Assembly (NCBI RefSeq): GCF_000332155.1
Contig: NZ_KB235904.1
Coordinates: 2,153,813-2,217,812 of the forward strand
DNA from: Kamptonema formosum PCC 6407
GTDB taxonomy: Bacteria; Cyanobacteriota; Cyanobacteriia; Cyanobacteriales; Microcoleaceae
Length of the DNA stretch: 64,000 bases
Direction: 5' to 3'
Below the pieces are notes generated by a model. It saw only the letters and a program-made list of their open reading frames with translations, ran no database searches and was not told where the DNA came from. Both the position numbers and the translations under genes were made by a program. This document shows, one piece after another, positions 8,509 through 17,000 of this stretch. Positions within the stretch are counted from its first letter, which is position 1. Each line of letters opens with the position of its first letter.

Positions 8509-9351
8509 TTACATTGACGTACTTATCCGCTCTTTTCCAGCATACAAATTGAAGCGATCGCCGCGCAAAAATCCAATCAGAGTGATGCCAAACTCTTGAG
8601 CTAGGGAAACTGCTAAACTGCTAGGTGCGGAAACGGCACAGACTATAGGCACGCCAGCAGCAAGACTTTTTTGTAATATTTCAAAACTCGATCGTCCGCT
8701 AACTAAGAGAATGCGATCGCTAAATGGTAATTCCCCATTCAAGAAAGCTGTACCAATTAATTTATCTAAAGCATTATGACGACCGATATCTTCGCGCACC
8801 GAGAGCAATTGTCCATTAATATCGAATAAAGCAGCCGCGTGAAGTCCTCCGGTACTTGAAAAGACTCGCTGAGCTGCTTTTAGTTTATCGGGTAAAGTGT
8901 AAATTAAATCTGCTGAAATTTCTGGGCCGGTTGGTATTGCTGGAAAATCCCGTAGGCGTAATGCTTCTAAGTTAGCTTTGCCACAAACTCCGCAGGCGCT
9001 AGTTGTATAGAAATGTCGCTCTAGCGGTTGTAAATCAGGAATTAAGCCATCTCTGAGTTCTACATTAACAATATTATATTGCTGTTCTCCGTCTACTTTT
9101 GAGTCTAGGCAATAGCTAATCCTGCGGATATCTTCGCGGTTGCTAACAATGCCTTCGCCGTACAAAAAACCTGCGGCAAGTTCAAAGTCATTTCCGGGAG
9201 TTCGCATTGTCACCGCTACGGTTTGTTTTGGTGAAACTAAGCGGATCTCTAAGGGTTCTTCAGTAGTTAATTGGTCTAATCGAGGGAGGATTTTACCCTT
9301 TTCTACTACCCAGACTGTTGCTTTAGTTTTACTCCCGGTAATCGTTTTCAT
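8509..9351 (-). CDS. fdhD: Formate dehydrogenase accessory sulfurtransferase FdhD
   Basis: A 280-residue FdhD protein. It transfers sulfur from a cysteine desulfurase to the molybdenum cofactor of formate-dehydrogenase-type enzymes. The catalytic/structural C-x-x-C is at Cys120-Cys123 in TTSACGVCGKANLEAL. Other family blocks are PGNDFELAAGFLYGEGI (about 52-68), STGGLHAAALFD and REDIGRHNALDKLIG, the last corresponding to the cofactor-binding region. Its start codon overlaps the stop of the upstream DUF6745 gene by 4 bp (ATGA), implying translational coupling. The presumed client enzyme is the FdhF/YdeP-like protein at 11074-13296, two genes upstream on the same strand. Confidence 0.96.
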   Translation of the reverse strand: MKTITGSKTKATVWVVEKGKILPRLDQLTTEEPLEIRLVSPKQTVAVTMRTPGNDFELAAGFLYGEGIVSNREDIRRISYCLDSKVDGEQQYNIVNVELRDGLIPDLQPLERHFYTTSACGVCGKANLEALRLRDFPAIPTGPEISADLIYTLPDKLKAAQRVFSSTGGLHAAALFDINGQLLSVREDIGRHNALDKLIGTAFLNGELPFSDRILLVSGRSSFEILQKSLAAGVPIVCAVSAPSSLAVSLAQEFGITLIGFLRGDRFNLYAGKERISTSM

Positions 9352-10397
9352 GTTTGCACGCTAAATTCCTCTGGATCGGTTCCCCAATTCACCCAGCGAA
9401 TTGCTTCCCTAGCCGATCTTACATCAGGAGGTACGCGCAAAGCATGAATAAATCTAGTGCTAGGGCAAGTCATTTTTAATAGATAAAGTGGCTCAACATC
9501 GGCACAATCTATTTTTAATAGAGCGTACTCTTGCCAAGTATCTAATTGTTTGGCTTGCAATTCCTGAGCAATTCTGGAGTAACCAATGTTTTGAATCAGC
9601 ACTCGTCTTAATTCAGCATTGTACTCTTCTAAAAGCCATTGTGCTTGCCATTGTTGAGGGTGCAGTTTCCCATATTTTTCAGGTAATGTTACACCATGAT
9701 AGGAATAGAAGCGATATCCGTCTGCCAACTCAACGGCGGGTTCTCCTTCTGCATGGAGCTCAGATTCACTGTCAAAGGAGAGTTTTGTAGGGCGATCGCA
9801 GATAATACAAGCGTTTTCAAATGGATAAATCCAAGCACAGTTTTTAACTAATCCTTGAAATATATTCCATAGCCTTAAATCACAACTACAATTTAAGCTA
9901 GAATAGCACAAATCAAAGACTTGAACATAATCAAGCCATTCTCCCGGGTCAATTGATGTCACAGTTTGTAAACCAGGCTCTCTCAACATTTGCCTTGAAA
10001 ATTGACTGCTGTGATGGTTCCAAAGTTTCCTAGTGCTACTCAACAAATATCTATGGGAACTTCTTACAAGTGAATTTGTTAACGGTTGAATAAGACCGAT
10101 ATCGATTTCTCTATCTAGCTTGTAGCCCAGACTGTTTAAGCCGCTCTGATAAAATGTTTCTATCACTCGTGAAGGGCTATCAGAAAATAGTATTTTTGGT
10201 TCTGGTCTTTTTATTAAAGCATAAGTTTCTCTTACTACTTCCCTTGCTTTATCGCGATCGATGCGATCGGTGGAAAGCGCGATCGCTCTCCACTTTTCAC
10301 TGTTAAGTTTCCACTGTTCACTGTGAACTGAAAAGAGTGATTCTTGTTCAAGCTTAAGTTTTTTAATGATACTCTGAATGACGCTCTCGAAGATCAT
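9348..10397 (-). CDS. DUF6745-type protein of unknown function
   Basis: A 349-residue soluble protein. The middle-to-late part carries the features I associate with DUF6745: ACIICDRPTKLSFD, then LHAEGEPAVELADGYRFYSYHGVTLPEKYG, a G-P/E-A-v-x-x-x-D-G-x-x-x-Y-x-x-H-G pattern. No catalytic motif, signal peptide or transmembrane helix is visible. The stop overlaps the fdhD start by 4 bp, so the two are almost certainly co-translated. The 97-residue protein upstream at 10580-10873 is the kind of small protein that often accompanies this family. The operon with fdhD and a molybdo-enzyme suggests a role in maturation or regulation, which is inference; the family assignment is from memory. Confidence 0.65.
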   Translation of the reverse strand: MIFESVIQSIIKKLKLEQESLFSVHSEQWKLNSEKWRAIALSTDRIDRDKAREVVRETYALIKRPEPKILFSDSPSRVIETFYQSGLNSLGYKLDREIDIGLIQPLTNSLVRSSHRYLLSSTRKLWNHHSSQFSRQMLREPGLQTVTSIDPGEWLDYVQVFDLCYSSLNCSCDLRLWNIFQGLVKNCAWIYPFENACIICDRPTKLSFDSESELHAEGEPAVELADGYRFYSYHGVTLPEKYGKLHPQQWQAQWLLEEYNAELRRVLIQNIGYSRIAQELQAKQLDTWQEYALLKIDCADVEPLYLLKMTCPSTRFIHALRVPPDVRSAREAIRWVNWGTDPEEFSVQT

Positions 10398-10579
10398 GGC
10401 TTTATTTTCCTAAAGACTTCACAATTAAAGAAGTAAAGCTCAACCTTAGCAATTAATAATTTTTGATTGTTGCTCCAGTTTGATAGCGATCGCAATAAAA
10501 TCTAAAAAGTGCGATCGCACTCCACTTTTCCAGACTAATTGCAATTAAAGCTTCTTACTCAGGCATCAATTTTTTAGCT

Positions 10580-10873
10580 TTAATCCGCCACATACCTCCA
10601 ACCTTGCGGCTCATATTCCCGCTGAATTCTTACCATCCAATTACCTTTAGGAATTGAAATAGGATTGTGTTCTTCGTGACTCAACAAAGCTGTCGGCGAA
10701 AGCACTCGCAAATAGAGAGTTCCATCTTTTTCATAAAGCTCAGCCTTGCCGTTAATAATGCGGTGAGAATGTCCCGTTACTTCGCCTTCAGCGAGTGTGA
10801 GGTGAGGTTTTTTTTGCCCCTCAGTTTCCTGTACTGGCGTTAAAATTACGTCGCCTTGTCGAATGGGTTGCAT
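10580..10873 (-). CDS. Small conserved protein associated with DUF6745 genes
   Basis: A 97-residue protein beginning MQPIRQGDVILTPV, with a central motif AEGEVTGHSHRIINGKAELYE and the ending LLSHEEHNPISIPKGNWMVRIQREYEP. The two histidines in GHSHRI and the HEEH cluster could bind metal, but this is only a visual impression. I know this pattern as a widespread small family of unknown function that commonly neighbours DUF6745 genes. It is read from ATG 10873 on the minus strand, 182 bp upstream of the DUF6745 gene and about 200 bp downstream of the molybdo-oxidoreductase, so it probably belongs to the same transcription unit. Confidence 0.7.
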   Translation of the reverse strand: MQPIRQGDVILTPVQETEGQKKPHLTLAEGEVTGHSHRIINGKAELYEKDGTLYLRVLSPTALLSHEEHNPISIPKGNWMVRIQREYEPQGWRYVAD

Positions 10874-11073
10874 AGGTTTTTCTCTAAATTGTGCTTTGTT
10901 TTCGCGGTAGGAATTGAGATCCGCTCTATCCAGTCACTTTAATACTACATTGATAATACATAGCTGTCAAGAGCGATCGCTCAAAAATCTCAAAGCCGAT
11001 AGAAGCTTTGCATTGTAAGATTTACGCACGCAGAGGCTAGAAACGGGTTTATGAGCCGGAGTCGCGATCGCAA

Positions 11074-13296
11074 TTAAAGCTTTTCTAAGCGGACTATAGC
11101 ATTATAATCGGGTACACCTTCGCGCGATCGCTTACTTTTATCTAATAACACATTCCCTTCCGGCCAATGCACCTGCAAATTCCCTGGCTTAATATTTGCC
11201 AAATAAACTATACCCTTCAATTCCCCTAACTCATTCTTCAAAATCACCGCTTCACCCTCTTTCAAACCTAATTTTTCCGCATCATCTTTACTGATATAAA
11301 CTGCTGACCTTAATGCACCAGTAATAGCATCTTTCTTTTCTTGAACCATGCTATTAAACTGTTTTCCCCGGCGAGTTGCTAGCAGAAAATAACCCTCTGG
11401 CAATACCTTTTGAGTCAGCGACAAAGGCGAAAAATGAGCCTTACCATCTGCTGTTGGAAAATTCCAGCCAAAGCACAAATGGGAACCGCCATATTGAAAT
11501 TGATCTCCCGCTTCCTTCAAATGTTGAATTCCCGCATACTGCGGATTAACTAAAGCAATTTCCTGGCGCATTTCTGCCGGATCGACAAAACCAATTTTAT
11601 CCGCTAAATCTGGACGTACACGCCTCGCCAATTCCATAAATACTTCCCATTCGGGATGCGCTTCGCCAATTCTCGATCCGGGAATTTCGGGACTAAAAAT
11701 TACTCTTCTTTCTGTGCTAGTTTCTGTCACTCCTCCCGGTACTTCATAGCGAGTAGTTGCAGGTAGTAATACCACTGTATCAGCAGGTTCAACTAACATC
11801 TGACTCGAACAGATAATATCAAAATGAACCCGCAGGGGTACGCGCTTCAACGCTGCTTCTACATAATCGGGTTCTGGTAACACTTCTAAGAAATTTCCGC
11901 CTACAGAAAACAGCACATCTAATTGCCCTTCAGCAGCAGCATTAATCATATCAGAAGCGATTAATCCCTTAGTCGTAGGAACTTCAAAACCCCAAAGTTT
12001 ACTAAGTTGAGCAGCATTCTCAGGATTAATCGGTTTCCCACCCGGAAATACCGTCGCATAGCATCCCATTTCAGCGCCACCTTGTACGCCAGAATGTCCT
12101 CGAATTGGCATCAAACCGCAGCCTTCCCGACCGACAAATCCCTTAGTTAATGCTACATTAATAATCGAACGGACGTTATCTTCGCCGCACTCATGCTGAG
12201 TAATACCCATACTCCAGACAAATACAGCTTTTTTTGCTTCTCCTACCATTTTAGCGAAGGCATACATTTCATCGCGAGCAGCGCCAGAAATCTGCTCTAA
12301 TTCTTCCCAGGATTGGCTTTCCACAGAAGCTTGTAATTCTTTAAAGTTGGTAGTATAACGTTCTACAAATGAATTGTCTTGCCAACCATTTGCGATGATA
12401 TGCTTAATAGTTCCATTCAAAAATGCGATATCTCCTCCCATATTTACCAGGAAGAAATCCTCAGCAAATTTAGTGCCAAAAATTGCACTTTCAATAATAG
12501 AAGGAACCCAGTAGCGCTCCATTCCCGGCTCTCGGTAAGTGTTAATGACAACAATGCGAGTTCCGGCTTTCTTTGCCCAGTGAAGATATTTAACTGTTAC
12601 TGGTTGATTGTTGGCTACATTAGAACCAATGAAGACTAATAAATCTGTGCCAATCCAGTCTTTATAGGAGCAAGTGGTAGCTGCCGCACCGATGCTAGAT
12701 TTGAGGGCGGCTGTACTCGGAGAATGGCAAATTCTGGCGGCGTTATCGATGTTATTTGTTCCCATTGCCCGCACTGCTTTTTGAGCGGCATAGTAAGTTT
12801 CATTAACTGTGCCGCGACTGGTAATATAAAAACTTAGGCGGTCAGGTGTTGTCGCTTTAATTCGCTCAGCGATTGTATCTAATGCCTCATTCCAGGTAAT
12901 TTTTGTAAAACCTTTATCTCCTTTTTTACGAATCATTGGATAAGGCAAACGACCCAGATCTCGCAATTCCGAACTTTTCTTACTTTGCAGTTGCGAGATA
13001 TCTTCTAATAAGCGATAATCGAAGGCTGGCATTGTATTCATCCGCAGCAATCGTAAGCGGACATTGCAAACGTGAAGTCCGTCTAAAGTCCAGTCTTTCA
13101 TGCCCGTAGTTCCCAGAGCACAGCCGTCACAAACACCTTTGTTTAAAACTTCCCAAGCATAGGGTAAATTATCGCGGCTCATCCAGGCGGCTCGAAAAAC
13201 TTCCCAATAATTATTCGGGTATTGTTCGCCAAGTCCAAAGGGTTTCCAGCTTGCCCAGTGTTGAGGAGTCCAGTTTTTTTCGGGTTGAGGTAGCAT
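11074..13296 (-). CDS. FdhF/YdeP family molybdopterin oxidoreductase (formate dehydrogenase-like)
   Basis: A 740-residue member of the DMSO-reductase superfamily, FdhF/YdeP branch. The N-terminal cluster-binding region has CDGCALG (Cys56, Cys59) and a third cysteine, Cys77, in LHVCNVRLR. NAARICHSPSTAALK places Cys190 where formate dehydrogenases carry the Mo-ligating Cys/Sec. The molybdopterin-binding blocks include IGSNVANNQPV, SMGITQHECG, SVGGNFLEVLPE and the C-terminal domain with VLLPATTRYEVPGG and ATRRGKQFNS. The absence of a Tat signal points to a cytoplasmic enzyme. Nearby fdhD fits an enzyme needing a sulfurated cofactor. The true substrate (formate or other) is not certain for this branch. 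Confidence 0.9.
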   Translation of the reverse strand: MLPQPEKNWTPQHWASWKPFGLGEQYPNNYWEVFRAAWMSRDNLPYAWEVLNKGVCDGCALGTTGMKDWTLDGLHVCNVRLRLLRMNTMPAFDYRLLEDISQLQSKKSSELRDLGRLPYPMIRKKGDKGFTKITWNEALDTIAERIKATTPDRLSFYITSRGTVNETYYAAQKAVRAMGTNNIDNAARICHSPSTAALKSSIGAAATTCSYKDWIGTDLLVFIGSNVANNQPVTVKYLHWAKKAGTRIVVINTYREPGMERYWVPSIIESAIFGTKFAEDFFLVNMGGDIAFLNGTIKHIIANGWQDNSFVERYTTNFKELQASVESQSWEELEQISGAARDEMYAFAKMVGEAKKAVFVWSMGITQHECGEDNVRSIINVALTKGFVGREGCGLMPIRGHSGVQGGAEMGCYATVFPGGKPINPENAAQLSKLWGFEVPTTKGLIASDMINAAAEGQLDVLFSVGGNFLEVLPEPDYVEAALKRVPLRVHFDIICSSQMLVEPADTVVLLPATTRYEVPGGVTETSTERRVIFSPEIPGSRIGEAHPEWEVFMELARRVRPDLADKIGFVDPAEMRQEIALVNPQYAGIQHLKEAGDQFQYGGSHLCFGWNFPTADGKAHFSPLSLTQKVLPEGYFLLATRRGKQFNSMVQEKKDAITGALRSAVYISKDDAEKLGLKEGEAVILKNELGELKGIVYLANIKPGNLQVHWPEGNVLLDKSKRSREGVPDYNAIVRLEKL

Positions 13297-13361
13297 AAAT
13301 TTGGTAATAATTGGTAAGAACTGTTAACTCAATGGCGAACATAAATAAATGTTCAACTTCG

Positions 13362-13414
13362 TAGTAGTGGCTAAAGCCGATTTCTTCTATAATAAGCGGC
13401 TTTAACCACTACTA
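13362..13414. promoter_or_regulatory. Large inverted repeat upstream of the molybdo-oxidoreductase gene
   Basis: TAGTAGTGG-C-TAAAGCCG (13362-13379) pairs with CGGCTTTA-A-CCACTACTA (13397-13414), an 18-position stem with one mismatch and a 17-nt loop. It lies about 65 bp upstream of the enzyme start, in the 378-bp gap before the small membrane-protein gene. It may be a dispersed repeat, a terminator or a leader structure. The rest of the gap shows nothing recognisable. Confidence 0.6.
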
Positions 13415-13674
13415 AAAATTTGGTTTAATTTTGTTATTCTATTATAATCTTTAAATTTTTAATTCCTTGCTCGACAACTACCAGGCGATCGCGCCCATCT
13501 GTTTCGCCCGCTTAAGAGCCTTACTCCTGACTCAAAACTTAATACTGTTAAGAAACTTAGCTAAATCTAAAGCTTAATTGCAATATCTTGTTAATTTTAA
13601 CCGCAGTCGCGATGGGGGTGATAGGTTTGATCGCAGTAAATCACCCGATAAAAAACTAGCCAGGATTAAAAATT

Positions 13675-13851
13675 ATGTACGGCAAGCGTTCCGATGAAGA
13701 TTTGGTCAAAGCTGCTGTCACCGCTGCTTTAGGAGCTGGCGTTGTCACGTCATTTGCAGTAAGTCAAGGTCAACACCCGCTCGTAGCTCTGGGAATTACA
13801 GCGTTTGCAGCAGTAGCGGCTGTAATTTGCGATCGCATTGGCTTAATTTAA
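13675..13851 (+). CDS. Small hydrophobic protein (58 residues)
   Basis: An open frame from ATG 13675 to TAA 13849-13851 encodes 58 residues, with AGGA about 10 nt upstream. After a charged start (MYGKRSDEDLVKAA) it has an Ala/Val-rich hydrophobic stretch, LGAGVVTSFAVS, and a second one, VALGITAFAAVAAVICDRIG. It could therefore be a two-helix membrane peptide. It ends with a HIP1 site inside the ICDRIGLI coding sequence. I do not recognise a named family. It is on the opposite strand to both neighbours, so it would have its own promoter. Real coding is likely but unproven. Confidence 0.55.
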   Translation: MYGKRSDEDLVKAAVTAALGAGVVTSFAVSQGQHPLVALGITAFAAVAAVICDRIGLI

Positions 13852-14077
13852 CGTGAGTTTGACGCAGGCGATCGCAACTGGAAACAAAGATTGCCTCTGA
13901 CTCTCGATCGTGAGCATCCAGGGGAGCGACAATGATAGCAAACCTGGGTAATCCGATCCCATTGGTGGTTGGTGTAGCAGTCAGAGGGGGCTATGTTTCC
14001 CAGTCGCGATATGAGAAACGGCTTTTTGGGGCGATCGCTACGGCGGCTAAAGGCATCCCCCACCCTAGATTCAATTT

Positions 14078-17000
14078 TCAATTCTCAACTTTCACTCCAT
14101 CGCACAGATGCCGATCGCGATCGCTCACATTCGGATTAGTTTTGAGATAATCACCCACCCAGTCGCAGCCACGCACCAACAAATCATCCAGATCCAAATT
14201 CCACAAAATCACCGTATTATCCTTACTACCAGAAGCAAGAATCTTCCCATCCGGGCTAAAACTCACACTCATCACACTATTGCGGTGTCCCGTCAAAGTT
14301 TTTAGCAAAGTACCATTGCGGCTCCAAATTTTCACCTTATTGTCATAACTTCCAGACGCAACCAGCAAACCATCAGGGCTAAAACTCACACTCGTCACGC
14401 TATCGCTCGAACCCTTTAACAAAGTCGCAACCATTGTACCGTCAAGATTCCAAAGTTTTACCGTATTGTCATAACCAGCAGTTGCCAACATTTTTCCATC
14501 AGGACTAAAACTCACCCCCATCACAAAATTATTGTGAGCGTAAAAGCTTCTAAGAATACGTCCCTCCCGACTCCAAAGTTTCACAGTACCGTCGTCACTC
14601 GCAGAAGCCAACATTTTTCCATCAGGACTAAAACTAACACTACTAACCCATCCAGTATGTCCCGTTAAAGTTTTAATTAACTTTCCATCGCGACTCCAAA
14701 GTTTAATTGTCTTATCGACAGAAGCCGAAGCCACAATTTGACCGTCAGGGCTAAAACTTACACTTTGAACCCGATTTTGATGACCATCCAAAGTTTTGAG
14801 GGGTATATCATCAAGCCGCCATAGCCTCACCGTTTTATCAAAACTTGACGAAGCCAGCATATTGCTATCGGGACTCCAACTCACCTGAGTAACTTTATCC
14901 CCATGTCCAGCTAAACTTCTAATTAAACTAATCTCAATTTTTACATTTTCAGAGTTGGGATTTCCTTTCCGTTTGACATCATTTGAGTACAACAATCTAC
15001 CCACACTATCGCGCATTTTCCCCTTACTAATTGCCGGGTTGGGTAGGGGTTTGTTTGCTTGATTAGCAAGGGGATCGACAACCTTTTTTAAACTCCAAAT
15101 TTTCACAGTTTTATCTGCACTCCCTGAAGCCAAAGTTTTGCCATCTGGGGAAAAACTAACGCTAAAAACGAAGCTAGAATGATTCGTCAAAGTTGCGAGT
15201 AAAAAATCCTTAGTTTTTAACGCCGTTGCTTCTTTCTTCTCTTTAACCTGTAAAATCTTTGTGAGATTCCAAAGTTTCACAGTTTTGTCCTCTCCAGCCG
15301 ATGCAAGAATTTCACCATTAGGAGACAAACTAATACTATAGACTTTAGATAAACCAACACCTTCCCGATGCCGCAAATTTGCCAACAACTTACCATCATT
15401 CCGCCAAATTTTCACAGTCCCATTATCGCTAGCTGAGGCAATTATTTTACCATCGCGGCTAAAGCTAACCGCATTTACCGGAGAGTCATGCTGTAAAGTT
15501 TTGAAGAGACTACCATTTATCCTCCAAATTTTAACTGTTTTGTCTCCAGAGGCAGAAGCCAACATTTTACCATCAGGGCTAAAACTGATACCCGTAATAT
15601 TATGAGTATGACCGCTCAAAGTTTTAACTAGGCTACCATTAGTCCGCCAAATTTTCACAGTTTTATCAAGACTTCCAGAAGCCAAGATTTGACTATTAGG
15701 GCTAAATGCTACATAAGTTATATTATCGGTATGACCTTTCAATGTTGCTTGTAAACTTCCATCACTTCGCCAAAGTTTGACAGTTTTATCCACGCTGCCA
15801 GAAGCAATTATTTTACCATCAGAACTGAAACTTAAACCCCAAATTACATCCCCGTGTCCCTCAAAACGATTGCGTTCTTTAACTCCGTAAACTGCCTGTT
15901 GAAGTGCAGCCGCAATTAAAATTTCAGTATCTTTAAGAGTTTGAGTTTCTTGAGTGTTTTCTATTTGTCTCCACTGTTTACCCGCCCTCAAACTTTCCAT
16001 CAGAGCATCAAACTTATTATTTGATAAAAATAGGGCTTCCGAAGCTGCTGTCAAAGTATTAATATCTGCCCGTTGTCTTTGAGCCATAGCTACCTGTTTT
16101 TGAGCGACAGCTCGATGCCAAAAATTTAAAGCCGCAACGGTAGAACTGGATAATAGCACTACGCCGATCGCAGCTAAAGCTAATAGTTGTTTAAGGCGGC
16201 GGTTAGTATGGTAAAGTTGCACTTGACTCATTTGTTTATCAGCTTCAGCACGGTGCAGCCTTGCTTCTATACCGAATCTTTGGCGGATAGGTCTGACGAG
16301 ATAATCATGAACTAATTGATAGCGGTCTTCTGGCGATTCCCGCAGCATAAATAGCAAACCATGACCGACTAATATTTCTAATATTAAGTCAAGATTACTA
16401 TTGTTTTCCGATCTATTTTTAGCAGATAGTCTGATATTGATAGCCAATGAATTTTTATCGATAGCTAATGACAATTCTTGCTTAGTTTTAATCAGTCTAA
16501 CTCCTCTTTCATCTGTTAACGAAAACAAAATTTTCCAGGTAGCATCTTCATTTTCTAAGCCGCAATCTGAGATCACTCGATCGAGGGAACGCTTAACTAA
16601 TTCCGCCTTGGGTTGAACTCCTAGTTGCTGATATTCTTTTAGAGTTGTAATTCTCTCTTCTTGGAGTTGTGCTCCCACCACTTGCAACTCAATTGGACGT
16701 ACTTCTTCTAGTTCATCAGCTAAATCTAAAACAAAAGCATCAATCAATGCCGGCTCTAAGTAAAATTCGGCCCGTTCAGTTAAATGTTCGATCACGCTGT
16801 GGGTATCTCGGATTGAAAAATTTCTTAATTGATAGCGAATCTGCTTGTCTAAAATGTTATTGTTAATTGCATCCAGATTGGGGACGCGATCGCACTCCAG
16901 TAAGTAATGCAAATAGTCTTCGCGTAAAGAAAGAATTACCTTAACAAAAGGTAGATTTAAACACTTCCGAAAAAACTCATAAAAAAACTGTCTTTGTGTC

